A DNA stretch of 64,000 nt, from assembly GCA_016169945.1 (NCBI GenBank), contig JADLSH010000369.1, positions 1,426,001 to 1,490,000 of the forward strand, given 5' to 3'. Origin of the DNA: Trachythela sp. YZ-2020 (lineage: Eukaryota > Cnidaria > Anthozoa > Malacalcyonacea > Clavulariidae). The number at the start of each line of letters is the position of its first letter. The first letter of the stretch is position 1. Below are positions 23,230 through 36,090 of this stretch, piece by piece. Made by a program: the position numbers and the translations under genes. Below the pieces are notes generated by a model that had not been told where the DNA came from, ran no database searches, and saw only the letters and a list, made by a program, of their open reading frames with translations.

Positions 23230-25073
23230 GGTACCCGGACATTTTGCCGAAAGACACTTTGCCGAAAGACATTTGGCCGAAAGACACTTTGCCGAACGGA
23301 TATTTTGCCGACGGACATTTTGCCGATCGGACATTTTGTCGAACGGACAATTTGACGAACGGACTTTTTACAGAAAAGACATTTTGCCGAACAGACCATT
23401 TGCCGAAAATAGCGATACCTTGTGAATTTTTATATTCTTTGAGTTTGACATGCACATACCAAAAATTGCCATATTAGAATAATACCATTCATAAACGTAA
23501 AGGTTTATTTTACACAATTTTTTATTAATGTCGAGCATATACATGTAGAAATTTTATGAAAAGCATCCCTAGTTTAAAACATTCTTTCTACAAATTATGA
23601 GCAATAGCCCGTAAGTACATTATCGTGTTCTCGTAAGTGTCAATTTTACTAACAATATCCTTCAATCTTAAATTCACTAACTGATACTTCTTTTTTGGTG
23701 GAGGCTGAGGAATGCGGGCAAGCACTTGCTCCAGAAGAAGTTCGTTGCTGGCTTGTTCCTTGACTAGCTTGGCAGACAATCGACGGATCGTAGGGTGGGT
23801 GATGGAAACTCGAAGATCAAACGAGTGATGCCATCCGGCTTTGATGGAATTGTTTGTTCGTGGAAGATCTTGCTCAACGCGACCGTGCACATTCCACAGA
23901 GAGATGGCAAATAAAGGGCGACGTCGACGGCCACGTTGAACCACACCAATCCAAGTGGCTTCAAAATAGGTCAGAAAGTCGGAGAGAACTTCATCTGTAT
24001 CGTCATCAAGCGATGCCATTAATTCTTGGAACGCTTCTGTTACACGATGCGGTGGGACAAATGCAAGGGCCTGGAACGACTTGATAGTCAATGCATTGTT
24101 CGCATCTTCTTTGTACCAATTCTGCAGTCCCAGTCTCTGCACGTTTCTCCACAGGCACTGACCAAAGTGAAACAAGCATCCTTGGATTTCAGCTTCAGGA
24201 AAATGGTGTTCTAACGACTGTATGGCGGCCATCTCGAAGTCAATCATCACTGTCAGCGGAGAGAGATTTTGTCGACGATCTTTAAGGAACTGGAAGATGC
24301 GGTCGTACGTATTTCGATCTTTTCTTCTGGCGATGCAGTACACAACGGGCACAGTTCTGGAACCATCGGCAATCACGTGTAGTGTGTATAGCTGGTACCC
24401 CATCGGTGCGCTATCAAAAGTTCCGTCGCAGAACCAATGTCTTTGGCGTGCAAGGATGTCCAAGTTCTTACTGGTTGCGAAGACGTAGAGATCTAGGTTT
24501 TCATCATGAAGCGCCAAAAACTGTTCCCCACGTGTAGTTTGGCACATGTCATCAGGGATATCATCACCATCTGGGGCTTTTCGTTTTCTTCTGATCATTC
24601 TTGCCAGCGTTTCTTTTTTGGGAAGACTTCCCGCGGCGGAAAGCGGAAAATCTTGGGTGCAGTTCTGAATAATATTGCTGGTAGATTCTTCAGAGTTCTC
24701 AGCACGATGTTTCATAGCTGATACCGCTCGTTGAACGGCAACGCGAGCTGGATCGGGTGGATGAGAATGTTCTGATGGTTGATGCCATAATGTCCGCTAG
24801 AGTTGATAGTCTGCCAGAGCATTCTTTACGTTTCTCGCACCTCCAGTAAGCCGATTCTTCTTTCTTCTTGTCCAAAACATAAACATAACCTTCGTAAAGC
24901 AGTTTACGATTTCCCCGAGAAGTTTGAATGTATTCCATGATACTAGAATAAAATGTGCTTGCGCCGTTGCCTTTATATAGGTAAAAACACATTCCAAACA
25001 AATGAGTCATCCGCTACACATTTCGGCCAAATGTCTTTCGGCAAAGTGTCTTTCGGCAAAATGTCCGGTCACC
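23230..25073 (-). mobile_element. MULE with repeat-rich terminal inverted repeats and FLYWCH transposase
   Basis: The ends are GGT(A/G)(C/A)CCGGACATTTTGCC, inverted, and both arms continue as tandem GCCGAAAGACACTTT-like units of about 15 bp. The left array is much longer (to about 23405) than the right one (about 25020-25073). The flanks are TGGTGCAC at 23222-23229 and 25074-25081, an 8-bp duplication. The element lies inside the LINE and encodes a transposase on the minus strand. Confidence 0.88.
23588..25010 (-). pseudogene. FLYWCH-MULE transposase with one frameshift
   Basis: Residues from 25010 downward give a FLYWCH zinc finger (SRGNRKLLYEGYVYVLDKKK, then YWRC and ECSGRLST). After about 24790 the frame changes to HPPDPARVAVQRAVSAMKHRA and stays open to 23588. 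The catalytic domain shows CDGTFDSAP, a second Asp in MIDFEMAAI, and the Cys-His block GCLFHFGQC. At the place where relatives have NNxxEGWH, this copy reads NNSIKAGWH, so the third acidic residue of the DDE triad appears to be lost. The tail is basic and Pro-rich. The enzyme would normally cut and join the element ends; this copy looks dead twice over. Confidence 0.82.
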
Positions 25074-25627
25074 TGGTGCACAACTTGTGGTCGCTTGATT
25101 TAATTGAAGATTGGACCAGGGTATTTCTGTTAGAAAACGCCGGACACTTGCTATATTACTAGGCCTCTTATCCCTTGATTTAATAACACTTTTCGGAGGT
25201 TTATCTGATTTTATTCGAATACCAGGACTTAGAGTAATTGTTAAATGGTCCGAAAGGCGGAGAAGGACAAGGAGATGCATAATGATTAACCTGGAAAAAA
25301 TTTGGTCCAGAATGTTTGAACCTCGAGTGGGAAAGTTGACTGCTGGGTTAAGGTGGATCGATACAGTTTTCATAAATTCAGGTGTCCAACACTTTGAAAT
25401 TTCTAAACTCCGTATTTTTAGGTTTTATTCACCAGGTATCGGGGTTTTCATATATTTTGATCTTTCTACTTTCAAATTATGTTAGTTTTAGTAACAGATA
25501 GTTCGTTGCTATGGCAACATACGCGTACGAAATTCACTCCAAAATAGCCTATCGCCTCGTGTAGTTGGAAAAGAAGCATGGTGACCCCCAATTTGTTTAC
25601 GTGCATTATTTTACTTGCAAGACAGAT

Positions 25628-28130
25628 TAAGGCTGTCCCTAAGATGCTCTATATTTTATAAAAAGTTGCTCTAAATTTCCCAGGAAGTTGCTCAAAAGTT
25701 GCTCGAAAAATGTAAAAGTTGCTCAAAAGTTGCTCCATAAGTTTAATGTTGCTTTTCAAATATTTACTATAATAAGACTAAATAAGTGACTAAACATCAA
25801 ACCTAACAACTCCTGAGCTTTATTCCTTTTAACTTGATAAAGCAAGTAACACAACAAATAATCATATCTAAAAACACTGTTTTTTCTGTTACTTACAAAT
25901 CACAGGGCATGATTTAGCCATCTCGCTTGTTGTATCTTAGCATGACTGACACTTCGACAGTTTCTTCCAATGCTGCATCTTGCTGTTTGTTAAATGAATT
26001 CTGAAGCAAACTGAACACCCTCTCAGCTGAAGCAGAACTAGGTTGGACCAACAAGATCTTCTTAACAGCTGCTGACCAACTGGGAAGAGCCATCTCATGA
26101 TCAGACCACCACTGCACTTTCCTCTCCTCTGTTTCGATATCTACACCATCTGCAATGGCCAGATAGCTTGGAAGCTCTTCAACAAGCAGGGCAATGGCAG
26201 CATTATTGAAAAATCCGAATTGCTTTAATTCCTGAACGGAAGCTGCATTTGGATGCAGTTCTTGCACTTTCACTGGGCAGCATAATCGAGCAGCTTTAAA
26301 TGCACGGACTGTGCCATGAAATTGCCTGCTGAACTTCTGTTGATAGAATATAAATCCTGGGGTAATGCAGGCTTTTGCTTGTGCAACACTGCAACCAACT
26401 GATTGAATAGTGCCACATTTCCAGCAGCATGCTCTTGAGCTTTTGCCTCCGTGTTTGGGTAGGATTCAATGGCTATTGCGTGAGCTAAAGCTGACAAACG
26501 CTCGTAACAGCTGAACACTAAAGGGCCATCCCCTTCAAGGTAGTATGTTGCTGTAACAAAGTGCTTCCCGGCATCAATCATTGCTGCGAGTTCAAGTTCT
26601 AAATCACGAGCACTGATAGGGTCATCAAACAACTCCAATAGCCTTGTTCGACACATGGGAGAAACATCATTTTCTCTGAGAAAGGGCTCCACATCTTCAA
26701 AATGCTCCAACACCCGATTGAGTATACTTCCCATTGACTCCACCACCGTGTATCCGACTTGAGGAGCATTGCTTTCCCTGTTCTAGCCTTCCATAGCAAC
26801 CTGACAGCTGGACTAAGGGAAAACATAGTGTTCCAGTACTTTGAAAATGTATCTAAAACGCTAAATTGAAAGTGCTTGCCAACGTTGTCAATTGTGTGAG
26901 AGAAACATGTCACATTAAAAATGTTTGGGAAGTAGAAACTAACTTGGCGTAACCCAGCCTCATTAACTGCTGCACCATCTCGCATTGCTGCCAAAAGTTG
27001 ATTTGGTTTAATTTCATACTCAACAGCCAGACATTGGATTAAACGCTGTGCAAGTTGTTCTGCATTAAGGCTCTTTGCTAGAACCTCTAACTTAACAAGT
27101 CTTTGCTGAACTTTCCATTGGTCAATAAAACGCACAACAATAGCCAATGCTTCTCCTAGCCTTGTACTGCCATCAAATATAACAGAAAAATCATCATTTG
27201 CAGAGATTTCTGCTTTTACAGCTTCTTTCTCTTTCTTAAGAATCAAAGGAACAAATTCAGCTAAATGTGAACGGGATGTCAAACGATGACCATACTTCTC
27301 AAGAAACGGTCTCATAATATCAGCTTTCGAAAGTGGAATTCCTGCTTTTAGAAGAGTTTCCACAAGCTCATATCGATAGAGTCTCATATCTGCGGGTAAT
27401 GTAGATCCTTTTGCTTCACTGTTTCTTGCCATGAGAACTCTAATGCTCTGGTCTTTCATATTGCTTTTCTTTATAACATCCTTTGATTTGATATGCTTTT
27501 GCGATTTAATGTGCTTCTTCACGGAGCTCTTCTTTTTAGCAATCGTTTCTTTGCAAGCATCACATCGTAGTTTACCCGACAACACCGTGAGATATTCGTC
27601 TTTAAACTCTGTCAACCTATCCCAGGCAGACACATTTGGACCGACAGTGCCACGAATATTTTTCTTTCCCGCGGTATTGGTGTCTACTTTTCTTTTACGG
27701 GAAATGCTAGCTTTATCTGGAGTACTCAGTCTAGCACCCGCTGCAGCTGCTATGTGCAAAGGATTTTCTTCTATTAACTCATTTAACTGATTTTCTTCGG
27801 AGTCGCTCGAGCTTGACGAAGCGCCATTGTCCGCCATTTTTTATTTTAACGCACCGCTGACTAGTTGAATCGCCTTTGCAATTCTCATGCACAGGTAAAC
27901 CAAGAATATATGACGTATTGACGTATACACCAAAAAGGGGAACAACAACATTATTGGTTAAAATTTTAAATTTATTTGCCTATTTCCTTTATTTTTCTCT
28001 AAAGTTATAGAATTAGTGTCTAAAATATAAGAAAGTTGCTCACTAAATGAAAAGTTGCCCGAAATTTTAAAAGTTGCTCCAAATCGGAAAAGTTGCCCTA
28101 AAGTTGCTAAGCATCTTAGGGACAGCCTTA
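25628..28130 (-). mobile_element. hAT transposon, 2.5 kb, 8-bp target duplication
   Basis: The inverted ends TAAGGCTGTCCCTAAGATGCT and AGCATCTTAGGGACAGCCTTA are flanked by a perfect 8-bp duplication AGACAGAT (25620-25627 and 28131-28138). The subterminal DNA repeats AAAGTTGCTC-like words on both sides, probably transposase-binding sites. It carries a hAT transposase gene on the minus strand and sits inside the TTAA-flanked element. Confidence 0.93.
25914..27837 (-). pseudogene. hAT transposase with two frameshifts
   Basis: From the ATG at 27837 the frame has an acidic/Ser-rich N-terminus and a BED-type zinc finger (KLRCDACKETIAKKKSSVKKH with the following SQKH). An RNase H-like core follows, with VIFDGSTRLGEALAIVV, MRDGAAVN and NVTCFSHTIDNVG. 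Near SDTRWWSQWEVY the frame breaks at about 26730 and continues as LNRVLEHFEDVEPFLREN. A second break at about 26300 leads into QELHPNAASVQEL and the C-terminal hAT dimerisation motif PSSASAERVFSLLQNSF. All domains are present, so only two small indels inactivate it. This suggests a fairly recent insertion. Confidence 0.9.
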
Positions 28131-28756
28131 AGACAGATTAACAATAAGCAAAATATAAAAAAAATCTGTAATGCCATTTTTTTTGGAAAAGGCAAAAATG
28201 TCGTTTTCTTCAATCAAATTTTTTTGGCATTACAGAATTTTTTTATTTTCGGTATAATGAAAGATATTTGCCGTGCAATACAGCATGCAAATTTTGAACA
28301 TAGGTCACCGGACAAAATAATGAGATATAGCGCATTGTTTTTCAAAAATGGAATTTTTTAATGACGTCAGCAATTGACATGAAAACGGTATATAACACGC
28401 GCAATGACGCGAGATGGCGCGAGCAACTGCTCACGTCAGGTCATTTTGGAAGTTCTTTCGTTAATATTCCTGCGCGCACAAATGGTCACGCGGGTTTGTA
28501 CATATAGTATGAAGTTTTGTTTTCACGATTCTTGAATAAGGTTTTCGTGATTACTATATCGAGCCACCTTAAGTTGAAAAGTTCTTGCGGTAGATTTAAA
28601 GTCTAATTTGTTAAAATCGCTAGCTATGATGATAGCACTATTCGGGTAGGTAGATTCAATGATTTCAAGTGAGGCACGTAAATATTCCTGCATAGATGAG
28701 TTATCTGCATTTGGGGGGTGATAAACGGCTGCTGCGATAATGTTAGAAGGCAGGAT

Positions 28757-29225
28757 CTTGTAAGATCTTGTAAGAGATCCTCAGATCTTTGGCATGAGGA
28801 TCTTGTAAGATCTTGTAAGATCTTGTAAGATCTTATGAGAGATCCTTGGCAGGATCTTGTAAGATCTTACTAAGAACTTGACAGCACTTTTAAGATCTTA
28901 CTAAGAACTTGGCAGGATCTGGATTGGGATAAAACGCGGATCCGGGATTACGGAATTAAGTAAGATCTTGACAGGATTTTTGAAGATCTTACTAAGACCT
29001 AATTAAATGAGCACGATTTTGTAATTCTTAATAAGACCTTGACATGTACAGGATCTTGTAAGATCTTGACATTACCTTGTAAGGCCTGGCGTTAGTATGA
29101 TCTTGACATGATTTTGCAAGATATCAGTAACGACAGTAAGGTCTAGATAGGATCTTGTAAGGTCTTTAAGATCTTGATACGATCATGTAATATCCTATTA
29201 AGATCTTACTAGCAGGGGCAGATCT
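28757..29225. repeat. degenerate GATCTTGTAA tandem repeat
   Basis: Many imperfect copies of AGGATCTTGTAAGATCTT and GATCTTACTAAGAACTTG-like units. Because GATCTT and AAGATC alternate, the array is rich in short palindromes. It starts at the 5'-truncation point of the LINE. Confidence 0.75.
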
Positions 29226-32016
29226 TACTTACAGAAGTGGCAGAACAAGGTGTTATAGCCCCCCCCCCCCATGGGGGACTTTATCATATTTATCTTGCAG
29301 AATCCTACTAGGAACTTGTATGTCTGCATCTTAAAAAGATCAGATAGGATCATGTTTATAGGATCCTAGCAGGAGGTCATGCGCAAGATTTCTACCGTCC
29401 ATGGGGCATTAGGGACCGATCATTATTTATACCATAGAGTGGGGTGGGAAAAATGAGGGGCTATACAATGTTCAGCTTGTCAAATGGGATGGGTCCTTGT
29501 TTTTGTAACAGTCTTGTTGGGGGAGGGGGACGGTTATAAAATTTGTGGTACTTGCATGTCTTCAAATGTAACATCTCTGCTGAATGGAAATTTTTTATTT
29601 TTGGCAAAAATGAAAGTTTTAGATTGTGTAAAATTTAAAAATTGAGTCAATACGAAAAATCTGGTTCAACAAGGCCAAATACGATTATATTTTATACTAG
29701 GCAGTAGCGAAACTAGCCTTAGCAACTGGTCATGCCATGGCAATAAACGTGCACCTTCCATTGATACTAGAAACTGTAGCAAGTGCATTTTCTTTATTAT
29801 ACTTTAGTTTAACACACAACCTGATATGTAATCTCGAACGTAAAAAACAAATTTGGAATTGTGACATATTCTGCCAGGGGTGGATTGGTCAGTGGACGGT
29901 GCAAAAGCACGATGGGCCCCCTGCTTGTGGGACGTAGAGGGGCCCCTTGAAATGGGCATTACCGTTATGTATAAATGCTAGCAGTTCCAGATTAATCATA
30001 TGTGCCTAAGCGGCATAAACCTCGTGGATTTTGCGCTGTAAGGGCCTGCGCACTCTCTTATTGTGTAGTATTTGTTCTTTTATAAAAAGCAATGGGCGCG
30101 CTTCTCAAAACGACACGTTTGGGCGACTCAAAACGACAAAAGCATACATAGGCTCCCAAATATAAAAAATTAGATTTAACCTTGTACATATTTTAGTATA
30201 ATTAGTATAATAAATATTAATATTAATTTAAATTGAATAAACTAGGGGCCTTAATTAAAAGCCTGTCCGGGTTTCTAGTAGGCTCAAACGCCTGCTACGC
30301 AGGCTAAGTAGGCTCCTAGCCCTATAATAGAAGTAAATCATAAAAAACAATGTAAATACTCTATTCTGTGGGCGAAATAAATTAATTAAAAAAATGCAAG
30401 CCATGAAAACTACAGCGTTTTGACCTGCAGTTTTTGGGCCCCAAGAACATAAAAGTCCTATTAAATTAAAACACTTAGCCTGAAAGAAACGCTGGGGGCT
30501 CGCCGAAGGGGGATCACGGGGGAAGCAAATGTGGCCCAAACTATGGTCATATCAACTACCAGACTTCCTGATAACTCACAGAACTATGCCCTGATGTTCG
30601 GAGAAAGTCGCAAAATGCAACTGCGATTTTCAGCCACGGTCAGCGGGCATGATATTACTAAGATGATTTACAACTAACGAAACCATTTTTTTTCTCAACT
30701 ACCGTTGTGCTGCTGTTGCAAGATGATTAATATTTTAGTGAACATTTTGTCCTGACTATTGTTGTATTGCAAGATATGATTGCAGTGGCGTGCTGGCTTG
30801 TGTTCACCAAGGGAGGCCAGCTGGCGAGGCCCCGCCCTTATGTATATATATGTAGTGTTTATAGACTTGATAAATATTTTTATGTTTTTATTTTGAGTGT
30901 GGGTTTTTGTTTTTTTCTTTTTTTTTAAGTTTATTAATGTTCTTATTATTTTATAAATTAAAAATAAACTCCAAAAAATACAAAAAATTTCAAAAAAAAA
31001 AAATTTCCAAAAAAATTAAAAAATTTTTTTCATTTCAAACCATTTTGTGTTTGCGCCCCTAAAAATCTTTGGGCCCTGCATGGCCTGGCCCCTGGCCTGT
31101 ATGATTGTAATTTTTGATTAAATAGGTTTTGTCTCTCTCCTTTTTTGTCTAAAATATACGCACTTTAGGGAAATATTTGGAGTAAATCTGCTGCTCAGAA
31201 TGCAGCAAATGGCGTTTCCAGGGTTCCAATTTCAAAATTTTCCCGGGACAGCATGCCCCCAGCCCCTACTTATACCTCACCCAAATTCCACGGTCAGATT
31301 TTGGACTAAGTCCGCGAGCCAAAGCCATTCTATTGGGAAAAGTCTCAGGGAGAATACGCTGTTAAGTATGTTGTACACCCAGCGCAATCATTTAACCCAT
31401 TAACTGGCAGTACCGTAGCTACTATGCACTGATGAGTAAAATCGCCTGGCGTTAGACAGGGTAAAATACTGAAGTAGGGCGCATCACAGGCCAATGGGTA
31501 AACCTAGCATTGAAATGTAGGCAAGTACAAGCAAAGCACTACTGGTTAAAGCGCAGTGTCGTTTAAACGATTGGGGGGTAAGGTAAATCAATTGGGGGGG
31601 GGGGATGCAGCCCCTCCTAGCCCAGATTTCCGGGCCCCTCTGAGGTAGCCAGTCCAGTTCGCCTCTGCATTCGGCAGCATATTAGTTGCTAAGTGACACG
31701 AAATTACATTGACATTATTATTATTCAATCACTATAAATAAGAATTTGTGATAATACATTAGCAAGTGTTTGTCGTAATAATCATTAAGTGTGTGCTATA
31801 AAATGTCAGTTTTTCTTCATAGTCAGTCATTCACAAGACAAAGAATATAATAGAAAGTTGCACTATATTGGGGAGGGGGGAGGTTGTTCAATTTTGAATG
31901 TTTTTGTTAGGGGGGTCTTCATTTTTAAGAGCGTCAAAAAGGGGCCGTGGGCTCCATGAGATTTTTATATATGATCAAGAATGTCCTACCCCACCCTAGG
32001 GTATAAATAATGAACT

Positions 32017-32150
32017 TAAGCCTGGTTTCCATATGGTCGTAAACCGTGTCGTAAACGAGTCGTAACTGTCGTGGAGATAGACTGCAAGCCTATCTCCACG
32101 ACAGTTACGAAATTACGACACGGTTACGACCATATGGAAACCAGGCCTTA
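32017..32150. mobile_element. palindromic MITE
   Basis: TAAGCCTGGTTTCCATATGG pairs with CCATATGGAAACCAGGCCTTA. The inner block ACTGTCGTGGAGATAG pairs with CTATCTCCACGACAGT. A diverged relative is at 53350-53560. Confidence 0.75.
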
Positions 32151-34480
32151 CTATAAGGCTATAGTTCGGAGTTTCGACTGCACATCCAAATGACGCGTAC
32201 GTTCTGCGTCGGGATAAAATTGCGGTTGAATCATAACAATGTAGCTACTAGCTAGCTAAGACTGGAAGAAATACCGAAGAATTATAATATGTATATCAAA
32301 GTATTCAACTGTTCAATAATCATTTGTGTTTCACATATAGCCACAATAGAACTGTCTTCTGTGTAAGCAAAATAAAGAAAGGTGCACCGTGAGGAGAGTA
32401 ATTGTTCTTCGAGCATATTCAAATGATGCATATTCAAATGATGATTGAACAGTTGAATACTTCGATATGCATATTCGATTTTTTTTTTATTCTTCCAGTC
32501 TCAGCTACATGTTATGATTCAACTGCAATTTTATCCCGAAACTCCGAACTGGCTTATCATGCCACTGCCACTGGTTACTGTTAAGCTCATTCAGGGCCGT
32601 CCTCAGAAAAATTCTCAGGGGGGGTGTAAGGTCCTGTCAACCGACTGCCTAACGAACTTGTACCGACTACAATCTTTCTTTGCTACTCATTAAATATTTT
32701 TTTTTGGTCGACGGGGTGGGGAAATACTTTACTAATTTCAACTCTGAATTACAATAGATAACTTACTTCCTGCCTATAATATTACTATTTAAAAACAAAA
32801 ATTTCGTTTTTTCCACAATTTCAGTTTCATTTCCTTCAAAAATATTTTTGTTTGCCGACTAAAATAGCACTTCCACCGACTGAATCCCGGCCCTGAGCTC
32901 ATTGTGAATAGCTGCATAATTAACCAATGGCAGTGATTGTTGCAATATTTGGTCGTAAAAAGTTACCAAAGCCATAACAAAGTCATAAAGAGTTTGAAAT
33001 CACCCAAGAACAGAGAAAAATCTATTTTTCAGGAAAAATACCGAAATACGTCTTATGCCCTAGTAAATGGTAACGATGAAATTACAAATTTTCAAAATAG
33101 TCAAAATATGGTATTAAGGGTCAGGTTGCAATGACCTTTGAACCCGGAAATACCTATGTTGTTGTTGAATACCATCTAGAAGTGAGTCACGATTGTTTTC
33201 TATCGAAGAAATGGTTTACTTAAACTTTGAAAAGCCGTTTGAAGATTAAAGGTAAGAAAAGGTACATTTCACGACATTTAATCCCTTGTTTTAGTGGTCT
33301 ATTGATTTCTGCACGTGTGAAATATAAATTATAATTAGCTTTGCGCCTTTGCGCTTTGTTCAGTTTTGATATTGGAAACATACATGATTAATTGTATATT
33401 TCTCTAAATGCAAATTAAGTGAATATTTAATATCTATAAATACCAAAGCTCACAATAATTGTATGTTAATAGCGAACGTGATGAAAAACAGTTTAGTTCA
33501 ATATGTGTTTGCAATCAAATTAGATTTAAATCCATAAAGCACGTACCGGTATATAAAGTGTGTATAACGACATAATTCTGTAAAATATTAAACAAAAGCT
33601 TTGTTTTGGATTTAATATTACAACCTATTACAACCCAACAATATGATTCAGATTGGAATCAGTGTTGATAATGAATTTGAGCTTGATTCATTATATAAGT
33701 GGCCTTCAGTTTGCTATTATGTTGTATTAGAGTGAATTGCACCAGTTTACAAACACAGTACCATGACTTTTCAGTCATTGCCACTAGCTGTATCATAATA
33801 TCATTGCCCTGTGGTGGTGGCAAACTGGAAAGGGGGCTCCTGGGTCTGGCGTACCTCCAGCATGAACTTTCAAACCAATGAAAGTTCTGACAGCATTAAA
33901 ATTTGGCTATACTTCAGTTTAATTGTTCATTAATAAGAATTAATACATTTTAGTTTGATAAGGTTTTCAGATGGATACACAGTTTTTATCCCTGTTTATA
34001 TTTGAGTGGTTTTATCCAGTTCAATGATATGCCAATAAATACATGAGAACATGGAATACAGAAAGAGACCTGCTATATACCACATCCTGGTTCAGGGGAC
34101 CTCCTTAGCATTAACGGACCACATGGCTTTTGCCGTACCCAAAGGAGTTATGCCACCTAATTGCATGACATACCTTACAAGGAAATTATAGGCCAAATAG
34201 TCAAACCTTTCCTTATGGGTTTATGGATAGCTCTCTAATACAGACACCTCACTACCCAATTGATGTCTCAACATAGTATAATAAAACATAGTATAGTAAA
34301 ATAGAATAAAACAGGTAGCTCACTAATGCATGGATCAATTCTTGCTGTTACTATCCCCCCCTGCGGGCAACACCCCGGGGATTTGTAAATTTTTTTAAAG
34401 CTCACTGCAAATTCCCAGCCCCTGGGAATTTGAAAATTAAGAATTCCCAACCCCTGGGCAAGGGTGAAAAACTAATACAA

Positions 34481-34635
34481 GGGGCCGGTTGTATAAAAAA
34501 GTAGTTAAAGGTAACTATAGTTAGTGCGAAAGTTAACCAATCAGAATCTCGAATTTTACAGTTAACTAAATAACTACAATTTAACTACAAAACGTGTAGT
34601 TAAAATGTAGTTAAGACTTTTATACAACTGGCCCC
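34481..34635. mobile_element. palindromic MITE
   Basis: GGGGCCGGTTGTATAAAA pairs with TTTTATACAACTGGCCCC. The subterminal parts are GTAGTTAA-rich. There is no coding capacity. Confidence 0.7.
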
Positions 34636-36090
34636 AGGACTTTAACATAAAAAACAGATACTTTCAACAGAAAATCAAAGTGCTTCTTTGTTTTGCTTTC
34701 TCAGCAGCCCTTCTTCTATTGTCAACATTTGATGGGCTTTTGCCTGTCATGGAAAAATAACGCGTGCATAGAGGACTAGGGACTAGTCTGTACGTTGCCA
34801 TGCAGTCACCAAACCCCAGATCTCACGCATTCCCGGCCTAAACCCCTGGGACAAAATCATCAAACCAATTCCCGTCCCCCGGAACATGATTTGCTGCAGT
34901 GTCCCGGGGGTTGCCCACAGGGGGATGGTAACAACAAGAATTGATCCATGCATAATATGGACACCTCGCTGTGTCTCTTAAATAGGGGGTAGTTATACTT
35001 TGCAGAAAACACTAGAAAATGCAGGCCATTTTTAATGTGGTTGGCGAAAAGTCAGCCCCTTTGCACTTGGGAGTTTAAGGTAAAAAAAAAATAGTATTAA
35101 AGAAATCAGAAGACTCTCAACTACATAAATATACCAAAAATATACTTGCTAAGGAAGACTGTCAAATGTCAAAACGCGTCCAGGGTTGCCCCCAAAGCCT
35201 TACAAAACACATTTTTCCTAGCCTTACAAAACACATTTTTCCTATGCAATCGTACTTATTCGCTATAAAAATTAATAAGAACTTTATATCTAAAAATATT
35301 TCAAATGAAGTTTGGAATGGGTTAAAACAAGATCCTGAATACAAGGTTGAGATATTTTAAATAAAAAACAGAGTTAATAGTTAAATAGACTAGTTTAGTA
35401 CACCCACTACAAAATGATAGAAATGAATGTGGAAAATTGACATTCATTTCTTTAACGCCAAAAAGAGTGTGTGGGACCATTCTACTATTTTGACAATAGA
35501 AATTGCAGGCAATTATTTATTTGACCTGCAAAAAAGAAACTGTCTGACTTAAAATCTTTTCTATTTCGAGCTTTGGGTAAAAGGAGTATATTCAGTACTC
35601 CTGATCATTCTTTAGTATCTTTTTTTCTTCAGACCCTTTCTTTCCTCGGTTAAGGAAGAACGTCGCACTGGTGACTATATCACACACCACTGGCTTACAA
35701 AAATGCTTTGCTCAAAAAGGTTGTTCGTTTTTGACTAGTGGAAACGAGGGTTAAGCTAGTGAGGTTTATGGTAATTAGTGAGTAAAAATGTTTGATATTA
35801 GATAGCATAAAAAGAGGGCACATTAAGGTCCCTTGCCGCAGGTAAATGGACTATTTCCTTTCAGATTTCAAGATACAGTAAAAATCTTAACTTTGGTACT
35901 TTAGCTGAAGTGGAAAGCAAGTTTTATTGGCAGTTACAAACTGCTAGTGTACATACCTAATCTATATTTGAAGTTAGACTGGTTTCACAAGAACCAGTTT
36001 AGCCTGTCGCCAAAAAACTAGTGGTTCTTTTTCAGTACTGTCAGTATTGGATAATACTTTTTCATAGGATTATATGGTTGTCATTACTTG

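Larger units (their letters stand above)
25352..28568. mobile_element. TTAA-flanked piggyBac-like non-autonomous element
   Basis: The inverted ends are GGTGGATCGATACAG (left) and CTATATCGAGCCACC (right), bracketed by TTAA at 25348-25351 and 28569-28572. TTAA duplication is the signature of piggyBac-type insertion. The outer parts (25352-25619 and 28139-28568) total about 700 bp and have no transposase. A palindromic segment lies at about 28165-28240 (CTGTAATGCCA/TGGCATTACAG). A later hAT insertion splits the element. Its own insertion splits the LINE endonuclease in the middle of the residues FQLNPAVNFPTRG. Confidence 0.8.
21380..28752 (-). mobile_element. jockey/CR1-type LINE broken by nested DNA transposons
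   Basis: One minus-strand LINE can be followed through three separated blocks. 28573-28752 holds the endonuclease part with AAAVYHPPNAD and SDFNKLDFKSTARTFQL. 25082-25347 holds NFPTRGSNILDQIF and LSDHLTITLSPGIR. 21380-23221 holds the linker and reverse transcriptase. The gaps are exactly filled by a MULE (23230-25073) and by a TTAA-flanked element (25352-28568) that itself contains a hAT. The 5' end is truncated at about 28752 and the tail ends near 21380. It is old and inactive. Confidence 0.85.
29226..36090. other. gene-free, repeat-rich intergenic DNA
   Basis: No supported gene in nearly 7 kb. It contains poly-C/poly-G-flanked MITE scraps with GGGGCCCC motifs (29270, 29880-29945, 30480-30540, 31570-31665), an A/T-only low-complexity tract at 30895-31035, and two MITEs listed separately. 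A 22-bp direct duplication, GCCTTACAAAACACATTTTTCC, lies at 35199-35244. Its last part is upstream of the PH-RCC1-FYVE gene and probably includes its promoter, but I see no clear core element. Confidence 0.5.

Noticed and set aside
23219..23455. Minus frame with repeated SVRQNVF-like residues
   Set aside because: It is the translated tandem array of the MULE terminal repeat.
27431..27790. 119-codon plus frame
   Set aside because: It is antisense to the hAT transposase BED-finger region.
30255..30539. 94-codon minus frame
   Set aside because: It spans MITE scraps with repeated residues and has no domain, start context or splice sites.
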